Shown here: piece by piece, positions 33,918 to 42,045 of the stretch
Numbering within the stretch: the stretch's first letter is position 1
Layout: every line of letters starts with the position of its first letter
Assembly (NCBI RefSeq): GCF_947488515.1
Contig: NZ_CANKZF010000001.1
Coordinates: 1,674,001-1,738,000 of the forward strand
DNA: 64,000 nt
Origin: an uncultured Nocardioides sp.
GTDB taxonomy: Bacteria; Actinomycetota; Actinomycetes; Propionibacteriales; Nocardioidaceae
Direction: 5' to 3'
The notes under the pieces: model-generated
Told to the model about the DNA's origin: nothing
Databases searched by the model: none
Seen by the model: only the letters and a program-made list of their open reading frames with translations
Program-made: the position numbers and the translations under genes

Positions 33918-33946
33918 GGTGACGCTCGTCACCGCGCGAGTAAGGT
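33918..33946 (+). promoter_or_regulatory. Promoter with overlapping GGTGAC-gctc-GTCACC inverted repeat
   Basis: The inverted repeat (33918-33933) overlaps a candidate -35 GTGACG. TAAGGT (33941-33946) is the -10, 13 bases from the GTG at 33954. The arms are six bases with a four-base centre. This looks like an operator controlling the DUF3311/symporter operon. Confidence 0.5.
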
Positions 33947-33953
33947 CGCGCGG

Positions 33954-34238
33954 GTGAATTCCGGGACCACACCACCGAAGTCGCGCCCCGAAGAGGGCGT
34001 CCCCCCGACCGACAAGGGCAAGATGGCGCTCGCCGCCGTCCTGCTCGCGATCCCCATCATCGCGCTCCTGTGGGTGCCGTCCTACAGCAAGGACGCGCCC
34101 GAGCTGTGGGGCTTCCCGTTCTTCTTCTGGTACCAGTTCCTCTGGGTCTTCATCTGCTCCGCCCTCACCTTCGCGGCCTACCGGCTGACGCTCTCGGCCC
34201 GCGGGCTGACCTCGCACAAGGTGGGTGAGGACCGATGA
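33954..34238 (+). CDS. DUF3311 small membrane protein, symporter accessory
   Basis: 94 residues, GTG start. Two membrane segments: MALAAVLLAIPIIALLWVPSY (about 24-44) and FFFWYQFLWVFICSALTFAAY (about 56-76), separated by the SKDAPELWGFP loop, which is the DUF3311 hallmark. DUF3311 genes stand directly before sodium:solute symporters of the MctP type and probably encode a small partner subunit. It overlaps the symporter start by four bases (ATGA). Confidence 0.88.
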   Translation: MNSGTTPPKSRPEEGVPPTDKGKMALAAVLLAIPIIALLWVPSYSKDAPELWGFPFFFWYQFLWVFICSALTFAAYRLTLSARGLTSHKVGEDR

Positions 34239-35965
34239 CACCCCACGTCGCACCTGAGGTCACCCTCATGGCCGCCGACACGAGCGGCGTCAACGGCGTC
34301 GCGCTCGCCGTGCTGATCGTCCTGTTCCTGATCGTGACGGTGGCCGGCTTCATGGCCAGCCGCTTCATGCGCGCCGACTCCATGGAGTCCCTCGACGAGT
34401 GGGGCCTGGGCGGGCGCAAGTTCGGCACGTGGATCACGTGGTTCCTGCTCGGCGGCGACCTCTACACCGCCTACACGTTCGTCGCGGTGCCTGCGGCGAT
34501 GTTCACGACCGGCGCCGTCGCGGGCTTCTTCGCGGTGCCCTACACGATCGTGCTCTACCCGATCATCTTCATCTTCATGGCGCGGCTGTGGTCGGTGAGC
34601 CACCGGCACGGCTACGTCACGACCGCCGACTTCGTCCGGGGCAGGTACGACGACCGCGGGCTGTCCCTCGCCGTCGCGATCACCGGCTTCGTGGCCACCA
34701 TGCCCTACATCGCGCTGCAGCTCGTCGGCATCCAGGCGGTGCTCGAGGTGGCCGGCCTCGGCGGCGGCGACAGCATCATCGCCAAGGACGCGCCCCTCTT
34801 CATCGCCTTCGCGCTCCTCGCGGCCTACACCTACTCCAGCGGCCTCCGGGCGCCGGCGGTCATCGCGTTCGTCAAGGACATCCTCATCTACCTCGTCATC
34901 ATCGTGGCGATCGTCTACCTGCCCGGCCAGGTGGGCGGCTGGGACGCGATCTTCGGCGCCGCGCAGGACAAGATGGAGGCCACCAACGAGGTCACCGGCA
35001 AGCCCAACGGGGCCTTCATCCCGGGTGCCGGCCAGTACTGGGCGTACGCCACCCTCGCCCTCGGCTCGGCGATGGCGCTGTTCATGTACCCGCACTCGGT
35101 GACGGCCTCGCTGTCGTCCAACTCGCGCAACACGATCCGCCGCAACGCCGCCATCCTGCCGGCGTACTCCTTCGTGCTCGGTCTCCTGGCGTTGCTCGGC
35201 TGGGTCGCGATCGCGGCGGGCACGCAGCCCATCGGGCTCGACGGCGAGCCCAACGCGCAGCTGGTGATCCCGCAGCTGTTCGAGGACATGTTCCCGTCGT
35301 GGTTCGCGGGCGTGGCCTTCGCCGCCATCGCGATCGGCGCCCTCGTGCCGGCCGCGATCATGTCGATCGCCGCGGCCAACACGTTCAGCCGCAACATCTA
35401 CAAGGAGTGGCTGAACAAGGACGCGACGCCGGCACAGGAGGCCAAGGTCTCCAAACTGATGTCGCTGCTGGTGAAGGCGTTCGCGCTGATCTTCGTGCTC
35501 ACGCTCGACAAGCAGAACGCGATCAACTTCCAGCTCCTCGGCGGCATCTGGATCCTGCAGACGTTCCCCGCCGTGGTGTTCAGCCTCTTCACCCGCTGGT
35601 TCCACCGCTACGGCCTGCTCGTGGGCTGGGCGGCCGGCATGGTCTACGGCACGATCGAGGCCTACCAGGTGATCAACCCGGTGACCGGCAAGCACTTCGG
35701 CGGCTCCCTCGGGATGATGCCGGGCATCGGCGAGATGGGCTACATCGCGATCACGGCGTTCGCCATCAACGTCGTGCTCGCGATCGTGCTCAGCGCCGTG
35801 CTCAACGCGACGAAGGTGTCCAACGGGCGCGACGAGACCATCGCGTTCGACTACTTCGCCGACGCCGACGACCCGCGCGTCCAGAAGGACCTCGCCGAGC
35901 ACCACACGCACGACGACCCCTACGGCGACCCGGACGACATCCCGGGCAACGCGGCGGCGCGCTAG
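34235..35965 (+). CDS. Sodium:solute symporter family permease (MctP-like)
   Basis: 576 residues, about 13 TM segments, SSS family. The N-terminal [35 protein letters not shown]-like stretch ([18 protein letters not shown]) carries the sodium-site region; [19 protein letters not shown] and [29 protein letters not shown] are the conserved TM8 region. It imports a monocarboxylate or similar solute with sodium. The start is the ATGA overlap with DUF3311; a downstream ATG at 34268 is an alternative. The cytoplasmic tail is His/Asp-rich ([14 protein letters not shown]). Confidence 0.9.
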   Translation: [576 protein letters not shown]

Positions 35966-35992
35966 CGGCGTACGCCACCACCGCCGTCACGC

Positions 35993-36047
35993 GAGCGGTG
36001 CGTGAGGGGGGGCTCCCGGAGACGGGGCTCCTCCTCGCGCACCGCTC
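35993..36047. repeat. Palindrome family C, copy 1 (before the exporter)
   Basis: GAGCGGTGCGTGAG (35993-36006) and CTCGCGCACCGCTC (36034-36047) pair over 14 bases with one G-T. A larger copy with the same arms lies at 37668-37721, so the pair brackets the exporter gene at 36101-37627. It sits 28 bases after the symporter stop and could terminate it. Confidence 0.6.
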
Positions 36048-36100
36048 GTGGTGCGTCGCGGCACGGAATCGATGTCGGCCCGCAGGTGTTCACTGGGATC

Positions 36101-37627
36101 GTGACCGCACCGACTCGGGCCGAGGCGCCCATCGACGAGACCAACGCCTGGCCGGCCCTGTGGGCGCTGTGCATCGGCTTCTTCATGATCCTGGTCGACA
36201 CCACCATCGTCAGCGTGGCCACCCCGGCGATCATCGAGAACCTGCAGGCCGGGGTGAACGAGGTCGTCTGGGTGACCAGCGCCTACCTCCTGGCCTACGC
36301 CGTCCCGGTGCTGATCACCGGCCGGCTCGGCGACCGCTACGGCCCGAAGAACCTCTACCTCGTCGGGCTGACGGTCTTCACCCTCGCCTCGCTGGCGTGC
36401 GGCCTGACCAGCACGATCGAGGGGCTGATCGCCGCCCGCGTCGCTCAGGGAATCGGCGCGTCGATGATGACCCCGCAGACCATGTCCGTGATCACCCGCA
36501 TCTTCCCGATCGAGCGGCGCGGCTCCGCGATGGCGCTGTGGGGAGCCGTCGCCGGCGTCGCCACGCTCGTCGGCCCGATCCTCGGCGGCGTCCTGGTCGA
36601 CACCCTGGGCTGGGAGTGGATCTTCTTCGTCAACGTGCCGGTCGGCATCATCGCGTTCGTCCTGGCCTGGCGCCTCGTGCCGCGCCTCGAGACGAGTCGA
36701 CACCGCTTCGACTGGCTCGGCGTCGCGCTCAGCGGGGTCGGCATGTTCCTGCTCGTCTTCGGCATCCAGGAGGGCGAGCAGTACGACTGGTCGACCATCA
36801 CCGGGCCGATCACCGTGTGGCGCCTCATCGTGGGCGGCGTCGTGGTGCTCGCCGCCTTCGTGTGGTGGCAGCACCGCAACCGCAACGAGCCGCTCGTGCC
36901 GCTCAGCCTGTTCGCCGACCGCAACTTCTCGGTGTCCAACCTCGCCATCACGACCGTCTCGTTCGCCTTCACCGCGATGGGCTTCCCGCTGATGCTGTGG
37001 GCCCAGCTGGTCCGCGGCTACTCCCCCACCGAGGCCGGCCTCGTCCTGGCGCCGATGGCGATCGTGTCGATCCTCGCGGCGCCGATGGCCGGGCGGCTGA
37101 CCGACCGGGTCCACCCGCGCGTGCTCACGCTCGGTGGCTTCGTCGCGCTCGGTGTCGCACTGCTGGTGCTCAGCCTGGTCCTGGCGCCCGACACCCCGCT
37201 GTGGCAGCTCGTGCTGGTGTTCTCCCTCATGGGCCTGGGCAGCTCGTTCCTCTGGGGCCCCCTCGCCACCACCGCCAACCGCAACCTCCCCCCGCAGCGC
37301 GCCGGCGCCGGGTCCGGGGTCTACAACGCGACGCGCCAGGTCGGCGCCGTGCTCGGGTCGGCCGCGATCGCCGTGCTCATCGACGCCCGCCTGGTCGCCA
37401 ACGGGCTGACCTCCTCGCCGTCCGAGGGCTCGGCGGGCGCCGGCGCGCTCCCCGCGCAGGTGGCCGCGCCCTTCACCGACGCGATGGCGCAGTCGCTGCT
37501 CCTGCTGCCCGCCGTGCTGCTCCTCGGCCTCGTCGCGGTGCTGTTCTTCGAACGGCCGCGCCACTTCGCCGCCCGCCCGGACGCGCGCGAGGAGGCACCG
37601 GCCGTCGCGGCCGGACCCGCCGCCTGA
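36101..37627 (+). CDS. MFS exporter, DHA2 (EmrB/QacA) family, 14 TM
   Basis: 508 residues from the GTG at 36101. An upstream in-frame extension back to 36002 runs through a hairpin and has no TM, so it is rejected. ALCIGFFMILVDTTIVSVATPAII is TM1, GRLGDRYGPKNLYL the motif A loop, VAQGIGASMMTPQTMSVI the DHA2 motif, GAVAGVATLVGPILGGVLVD motif C. About 14 TM segments in all, ending in a charged tail. It exports unknown drugs or metabolites by proton exchange. Paralogous to the exporter at 17061. Flanked on both sides by family C hairpins. Confidence 0.9.
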   Translation: MTAPTRAEAPIDETNAWPALWALCIGFFMILVDTTIVSVATPAIIENLQAGVNEVVWVTSAYLLAYAVPVLITGRLGDRYGPKNLYLVGLTVFTLASLACGLTSTIEGLIAARVAQGIGASMMTPQTMSVITRIFPIERRGSAMALWGAVAGVATLVGPILGGVLVDTLGWEWIFFVNVPVGIIAFVLAWRLVPRLETSRHRFDWLGVALSGVGMFLLVFGIQEGEQYDWSTITGPITVWRLIVGGVVVLAAFVWWQHRNRNEPLVPLSLFADRNFSVSNLAITTVSFAFTAMGFPLMLWAQLVRGYSPTEAGLVLAPMAIVSILAAPMAGRLTDRVHPRVLTLGGFVALGVALLVLSLVLAPDTPLWQLVLVFSLMGLGSSFLWGPLATTANRNLPPQRAGAGSGVYNATRQVGAVLGSAAIAVLIDARLVANGLTSSPSEGSAGAGALPAQVAAPFTDAMAQSLLLLPAVLLLGLVAVLFFERPRHFAARPDAREEAPAVAAGPAA

Positions 37628-37667
37628 GCGTTTCGTCGTACGCGTTGCCGGCGCCGTACACGCAGAC

Positions 37668-37721
37668 GAGCGGTGCGTGAGCCACGTTTCCCGACCTGGG
37701 ACTGTGGCTCACGCACCGCTC
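37668..37721. terminator. 18-bp stem hairpin, family C copy 2, between exporter and fba
   Basis: GAGCGGTGCGTGAGCCAC and its perfect complement GTGGCTCACGCACCGCTC (arms 37668-37685 and 37704-37721) with an 18-base loop. Convergent genes lie on both sides (exporter stop 37627, fba stop 37731). It probably terminates both. Confidence 0.75.
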
Positions 37722-37730
37722 ATCGGAGGA

Positions 37731-38765
37731 TCAGCCGCCCAGCGACGTCCCGGCGGAGCGGAGGTTCTGGCAGGCCTCGACGATGCGCTCGGCCATGCCG
37801 GCCTCGCCGGCCTTGCCCCAGGCGCGGGGGTCGTACTGCTTCTTGTTGCCGACCTCGCCGTCGACCTTCAACACACCGTCGTAGTGGGCGAACATGTGCG
37901 CCGCGACGGGGCGGGTGAAGGCGTACTGCGTGTCGGTGTCGACGTTCATCTTCACCACGCCGAAGTCGACGGCGTCACTGATCTCCTGCGCGGTCGAGCC
38001 CGAGCCACCGTGGAACACGAGGTCGAAGGGGCGCGCATCGGAGCCGAGGCCGAGCTCGGAGGCGGCGGCCTCCTGCGCGGACTTGAGGATCTCGGGGCGC
38101 AGCTTGACGTTGCCCGGCTTGTAGACGCCGTGCACGTTGCCGAAGGTCAGGGCGGTCATGTAGCGACCGCGCTCACCGGCGCCGAGCGCCTTGATCGTCG
38201 CGATGGCGTCCTCGGGGGTCGTGTAGAGCTGGTCGTTGATCTCGTTGGCGACGCCGTCCTCCTCGCCGCCGACGACACCGACCTCGATCTCGAGGATGAC
38301 GTTGGCCGCGGCGCACTTGGCGAGCAGCTCCTCGGCGATCTGGAGGTTCTCGTCGAGGGGCACGGCCGAGCCGTCCCACATGTGCGACTGGAACAGCGGC
38401 GCCTCGCCGCGGGCCACGCGCTCGGCGGAGATGTCGAGCAGTGGGCGGACGAAGCCGTCGAGCTTGTCCTTGGGGCAGTGGTCGGTGTGGAGCGCGATGT
38501 TGACCGGGTAGTTCTTCGCGACCTCGGCGGCATAGGCCGCGAAGGCGACGGAGCCGGTGACCATGTCCTTCACCGACGGGCCGGACAGGTACTCCGCGCC
38601 GCCGGTCGAGACCTGGATGATGCCGTCGGAACCGGCGTCGGCGAAGCCCTTGAGCGCGGCATTGAGGGTCTGGGAGGACGACACGTTGATGGCCGGGTAG
38701 GCGAAGGACTTCTCCTTCGCGGCGTCCAGCATCTGTGCGTACACCTCGGGAGTGGCGATGGGCAT
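37731..38765 (-). CDS. fba: Fructose-bisphosphate aldolase, class II
   Basis: 344 residues. Zinc and catalytic residues are visible: NIALHTDHCPKDKLDGF (His and Asp), VILEIEVGVVGGEEDGV (Glu), TFGNVHGVYKPGNVKLRPEIL (His) and LVFHGGSGSTAQEI (His). MPIATPEVYAQMLDAAKEKSFAYPAINV is the usual N-terminus. It interconverts fructose-1,6-bisphosphate with DHAP and glyceraldehyde-3-phosphate. The leader has GGAGATCTCC as ribosome binding site and TAGGGT at 38805-38810 as -10. Stand-alone gene. Confidence 0.97.
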   Translation of the reverse strand: MPIATPEVYAQMLDAAKEKSFAYPAINVSSSQTLNAALKGFADAGSDGIIQVSTGGAEYLSGPSVKDMVTGSVAFAAYAAEVAKNYPVNIALHTDHCPKDKLDGFVRPLLDISAERVARGEAPLFQSHMWDGSAVPLDENLQIAEELLAKCAAANVILEIEVGVVGGEEDGVANEINDQLYTTPEDAIATIKALGAGERGRYMTALTFGNVHGVYKPGNVKLRPEILKSAQEAAASELGLGSDARPFDLVFHGGSGSTAQEISDAVDFGVVKMNVDTDTQYAFTRPVAAHMFAHYDGVLKVDGEVGNKKQYDPRAWGKAGEAGMAERIVEACQNLRSAGTSLGG

Positions 38766-38804
38766 CTGGAGATCTCCTCTGAAGCGGTCAGGCAGGCGCT
38801 CACA

Positions 38805-38810
38805 ACCCTA
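38805..38810 (-). promoter_or_regulatory. -10 hexamer TAGGGT for fba (leadered)
   Basis: On the minus strand TAGGGT lies 40 bases ahead of the fba ATG, leaving about 33 bases of leader with a normal AGGAGATCTCC ribosome binding site. The same hexamer is therefore used with and without a leader in this genome. Confidence 0.45.
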
Positions 38811-38944
38811 GTGGCTACCCGCGAGTCCGCCCCGGGCCGACCGGTCGTCTCACCACCTGACCGACCCCTGACCGGCGGGCGACAACCGGCGCCGCCTCCG
38901 CTCCGTCTCCCCGGGTGGAACACTCACCCGCGGGGGGACGCAGC

Positions 38945-39868
38945 ATGAGCACCGACATCGACTGGCAGCACGAGCTCGACAGCTCGTTCGGCACGGGCAA
39001 CGACGTGCCGCCGGGGCACTACGTCGCGGCGGGACGTACGGCCGTACGCCGCCGGCGCGCCACCGCGGCCGTGCTGGCGTTGGCCCTCGTCATCTGCGGC
39101 GGCGCCGCGTGGGCGTCCGGCCAGGGCTCGATGGTGCGCGGAGACGCGCCCGTCGCGACCCAGGGCTCGGACAGCCAGCAGGACGTCACCGAGCCCGACG
39201 GCGTCTCCGAACGGCTGGACAAGCGGGTGAAGCGGCTCGCGCGGATGAGGCAGCAGGCCGAGAAGCCCGACTTCCTCGGCGAGCCCGCGACCCTCGACGC
39301 CGACGGCCTGGTGCTCGCCCCCGGGGCCGGGCCGGTGCTCGAGCGTGTCGAGAACCCGATGGGCTACACCGCGGCACAGGGCCAGTCACTGGGCATCCGG
39401 GTGATGTTCGAGGGACGGGAGAAGTACTCACTCCTCACCCGCAACCCCGACGGGGACACCTCGATGGGCACGAACGACGCCACCGGGGACTTCGCCGGCT
39501 GGCTCGACGGCCGGGTGGCGAGCCAGCGCTACCTCGACGTCGCGAACGGCGTCACAGGCGCTCCGCCCACCACCACGGACACCGATCCGGCGCGCTGGCT
39601 GCGCCTTCGGCCCGACGGCGATGTCGTGGCCGGCGAGGGCGCCGTCCTGCTCGAGGTGCGGGCCACCGCGGACCTTGGCGACTTCGCCCTGGGCGCCGAC
39701 CGGGCCGCTGCTGTGCGCGTGCTGGTCGACGAGGTCGCGCGGTTCGCCGCCTACCGCGTCGTGGACGGCAGCCTCGAGGTCGTCGCGGCGCCCGGTTCCT
39801 TCGACTCGATGAGCGCGTTCGTCGACTGGGCCCGCGATCAGTACTCCTCCGGCAAGGGCATGCGATGA
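38945..39868 (+). CDS. Single-pass membrane protein, probable anti-sigma partner of the next gene (307 aa)
   Basis: 307 residues. A short N-terminal cytoplasmic part (DIDWQHELDSSFGTG...VAAGRTAVRRRR) is followed by one membrane segment (ATAAVLALALVICGGAAWA, about 38-56) and a large outer domain. The topology and gene pairing fit an anti-sigma factor; the outer domain shows no named fold to me. The next gene, a sigma factor, starts inside its stop (ATGA). Usually the sigma gene comes first, so the order is reversed here. The N-terminal part is short for a zinc-type anti-sigma domain and lacks H-x3-C-x2-C, so the assignment is inference. Confidence 0.55.
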   Translation: MSTDIDWQHELDSSFGTGNDVPPGHYVAAGRTAVRRRRATAAVLALALVICGGAAWASGQGSMVRGDAPVATQGSDSQQDVTEPDGVSERLDKRVKRLARMRQQAEKPDFLGEPATLDADGLVLAPGAGPVLERVENPMGYTAAQGQSLGIRVMFEGREKYSLLTRNPDGDTSMGTNDATGDFAGWLDGRVASQRYLDVANGVTGAPPTTTDTDPARWLRLRPDGDVVAGEGAVLLEVRATADLGDFALGADRAAAVRVLVDEVARFAAYRVVDGSLEVVAAPGSFDSMSAFVDWARDQYSSGKGMR

Positions 39869-40356
39869 GGGGCACCGACCGCGACGCGGCCTTCAGCGAG
39901 TTCGTCGCCGCCCGGCAGGCCCACCTGCGCCGGATCGCGTACGCCCTGTGCGGCGACTGGCACAAGGCCGACGACCTGCTCCAGACGTCCCTCACCAAGC
40001 TCTACGTCGCGTGGCCGCGCATCCGGCAGCAGGGCGGCGAGGAGGCCTACTGCCGGCAGATCATGGTGCGCGCCAACATCGACGAGTCCCGCCGACCGTG
40101 GCGGCGCGAACGGCCCACCGACGACCTGCCCGACCACGGCGCACCCGAGCCGACGCCCGTCGAGGAGCGGTCGGCGCTCTTCGACGCGCTCCAGGCGCTG
40201 CCGGAGCAGCAGCGCAAGGTGGTCGTGCTGCGCCACTGGCTCGGGCTGTCGGTGCGGGAGACGGCCACCGAGCTCGGCATCAACGAGGGCACCGTCAAGA
40301 GCCACAGCAGCCGCGGTCTGGCCGCCCTCGAGGCGGTGCTGGCACCCCAGCGCTGA
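39865..40356 (+). CDS. SigE-family RNA polymerase sigma factor (ECF-like)
   Basis: 163 residues, with only the sigma-2 and sigma-4 regions. Region 2 is FVAARQAHLRRIAYALCGDWHKADDLLQTSLTKLYVAWPRI in pieces (residues 12-52), region 4 is LPEQQRKVVVLRHWLGLSVRETATELGINEGTVKSHSSRGLAAL (about 108-150). It matches the actinobacterial SigE (SigM/CnrH-type) family. It starts in the upstream gene's stop codon (ATGA), so translation is coupled to the membrane protein. Confidence 0.9.
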   Translation: MRGTDRDAAFSEFVAARQAHLRRIAYALCGDWHKADDLLQTSLTKLYVAWPRIRQQGGEEAYCRQIMVRANIDESRRPWRRERPTDDLPDHGAPEPTPVEERSALFDALQALPEQQRKVVVLRHWLGLSVRETATELGINEGTVKSHSSRGLAALEAVLAPQR

Positions 40357-40416
40357 GGAGGGCTGGGGGTGATGTCTGCACCCTCCCGGGCACTGGCGCT
40401 CGCCCCCTGTCAGGCC

Positions 40417-40422
40417 TAGGTT
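40417..40422 (+). promoter_or_regulatory. -10 hexamer TAGGTT, leaderless septum-formation-domain gene
   Basis: The first T is 13 bases before the ATG at 40430. No ribosome binding site. Confidence 0.5.
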
Positions 40423-40429
40423 GACGTAC

Positions 40430-41167
40430 ATGCCACGCCGTCCCGGCCCCAGCACCGCCGTCCTCGTCGGGATGCTGGCCGCTGCCGTCGGGACGGGCGC
40501 CGCGACCGCTGCTGCCGCCGACCCGATGGTGGGCGCTCCGGTCGTCGGCCAGTGCCACGACATGAGCCCCGACGAGCTGGCCGCGGCGTCCTACGACGAG
40601 GCGCCGATCGACTGCGCGACCACCCACACCGCGACCACGATCGCGGTGGCGGAGCTGCCCGAGGGGCTCGACCTCGCCAGTGGGCGGCTGGAGCGGTTCG
40701 CGCTCGAGACCTGCTTCGCCGCCCAGCGCACGGCGCTCGGCACCACCGCGCGCGGCGTCCGGCTGACGGCGTACGACCTCGGCTGGTTCGTCCCGACCCC
40801 CGAGCAGCAGGCCGCCGGAGCCCGGTGGGTCCGCTGCGACCTCGTCCTCGGCGACGCCCGCGAGCTCCGGCCGCTCCCCACCGACGTGCGCATCGGCAAG
40901 GACCGGGCCGACGCGTCCGTGGCGCGGTGCCTCGCCGGCCGGGCCGCGCGCGTCACCACCTGCACGCAGCCGCACACCTTCCGGGCCACGTCCGCGCTGC
41001 GCGTCGACGGCAGCCGCTACCCGGCACGAAAGGCCCGCGACCGCATCGGCGCCGACCGCTGCCGCAAGGCCGTCTCGACGTCGTCCTACCGCTTCGGCTG
41101 GCCGGCGAAGGCCGCCTGGAAGGCCGGGGACCGCACGCTGGTCTGCTACTCGAGGACCACCAGCTAG
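40430..41167 (+). CDS. Secreted protein with septum-formation (DUF4190-like) domain repeats
   Basis: 245 residues. A signal peptide (RRPGPSTAVLVGMLAAAVGTGAATAAAA) leads to two related halves: VGQCHDMSPDELAAASYDEAPIDCATTHTATTIAV (about 37-70) and a second Cys pair ...CLAGRAARVTTCTQPHTFRATSAL (about 165-185). The GxC...DCxxxHxxxxxxV pattern is that of the septum-formation family, found in extracytoplasmic actinobacterial proteins. Four-plus Cys probably form disulfides outside the cell. Start is set at ATG 40430; TTG 40421 in the same frame overlaps the -10. Role unproven. Confidence 0.72.
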   Translation: MPRRPGPSTAVLVGMLAAAVGTGAATAAAADPMVGAPVVGQCHDMSPDELAAASYDEAPIDCATTHTATTIAVAELPEGLDLASGRLERFALETCFAAQRTALGTTARGVRLTAYDLGWFVPTPEQQAAGARWVRCDLVLGDARELRPLPTDVRIGKDRADASVARCLAGRAARVTTCTQPHTFRATSALRVDGSRYPARKARDRIGADRCRKAVSTSSYRFGWPAKAAWKAGDRTLVCYSRTTS

Positions 41168-41203
41168 ACCTTGGGAGGAGCCGGGTCCGGGGTGCCGTGG
41201 GGA

Positions 41204-41233
41204 CATCCCGGGCCCGGGCGGGGTGCCCGGATG
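41204..41233. terminator. Hairpin between convergent genes
   Basis: CATCCCGGGC (41204-41213) pairs with GCCCGGATG (41225-41233) with one bulged C, loop of 11 bases. It lies between the septum-formation and TrmH gene ends. Confidence 0.5.
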
Positions 41234-41243
41234 CGGGCGGGCC

Positions 41244-41981
41244 TCAGCCGCGCCAGGCGTCGTCGCCGGTCAGGTCGGCGTGCTCGCGCACCCAGCTGTG
41301 CATCGCGATCGCCGCGGCCGAGCTGGCGTTGATCGAGCGGGTCGAGCCGAACTGCGCGATCGAGAAGGTGCCGTCGCAGACCTCGCGCGCCGACTCCGAC
41401 AACCCCGGTCCCTCCTGGCCGAAGAGGAAGCACACCTGTCTCGGCAGCTGCATCGTCTCGAGGTGGAGCGACCCGGGCAGGTTGTCGATGCCGAGCAGCC
41501 GCACCGGCCCGCCCTCCTCGGCCGGGACGGCGTGGAGGTACGACGCCAGGCTGGCGGCGTCCGGGTGGTGCCGCACGTGCTGGTAGCGGTCGGTCACCAT
41601 CGCGCCGCGGCGGTTCCACCGACGGTTGCCGACGATGTGCACCTCGGCGGCGAGGAAGGCGTTGGCGGTGCGCACGATCGTGCCGATGTTGAAGTCGTGC
41701 TGCCAGTTCTCGATCGCGACGTGGAAGCCGTGCCGTCTGGTGTCGAGGTCGGCGACGATCGCCGCCATCGTCCAGTAGCGGTAGCGGTCCACCACGTTGC
41801 GGCGGTCGCCCTCGCGCAGCAGGTCGGGATCCCACTGCTCGCCCTCGGGCCACGGCCCCTCCCACGGACCCACTCCCACCTCGGGCGGGCCGTGCGGCAT
41901 CGGGTCGTACGGCGCCCGCTCCTCAGCGCGCCCGTCCGCCGGCTCGACCTCGTGTCCGCCCTCCTGCCCGACCTCCCGCAT
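41244..41981 (-). CDS. TrmH-family (SPOUT) RNA methyltransferase
   Basis: 245 residues. The three SPOUT motifs are present: NIGTIVRTANAF (motif 1, about 98-109), FLFGQEGPGLSESARE (motif 2, about 188-203) and IAQFGSTRSINASSAAAIAMHSW (motif 3 near the end), forming the trefoil-knot SAM site. The N-terminal 70 residues are polar and disordered. It probably 2'-O-methylates tRNA or rRNA; the target cannot be told. Leaderless start likely (TAGGGT 12 bases upstream). Confidence 0.9.
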   Translation of the reverse strand: MREVGQEGGHEVEPADGRAEERAPYDPMPHGPPEVGVGPWEGPWPEGEQWDPDLLREGDRRNVVDRYRYWTMAAIVADLDTRRHGFHVAIENWQHDFNIGTIVRTANAFLAAEVHIVGNRRWNRRGAMVTDRYQHVRHHPDAASLASYLHAVPAEEGGPVRLLGIDNLPGSLHLETMQLPRQVCFLFGQEGPGLSESAREVCDGTFSIAQFGSTRSINASSAAAIAMHSWVREHADLTGDDAWRG

Positions 41982-41987
41982 GGCAGC

Positions 41988-41993
41988 ACCCTA
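41988..41993 (-). promoter_or_regulatory. -10 hexamer TAGGGT, leaderless TrmH gene
   Basis: The first T is 12 bases before the ATG at 41981 on the minus strand. Confidence 0.5.
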
Positions 41994-42032
41994 GGCAGCC
42001 GTGACGAAGCGCGGGGGCGGGGCGTCCGCGGT

Positions 42033-42038
42033 TAGGGT
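42033..42038 (+). promoter_or_regulatory. -10 hexamer TAGGGT, leaderless DedA gene
   Basis: The first T is 13 bases before the GTG at 42046. Confidence 0.5.
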
Positions 42039-42045
42039 TGCGTGC

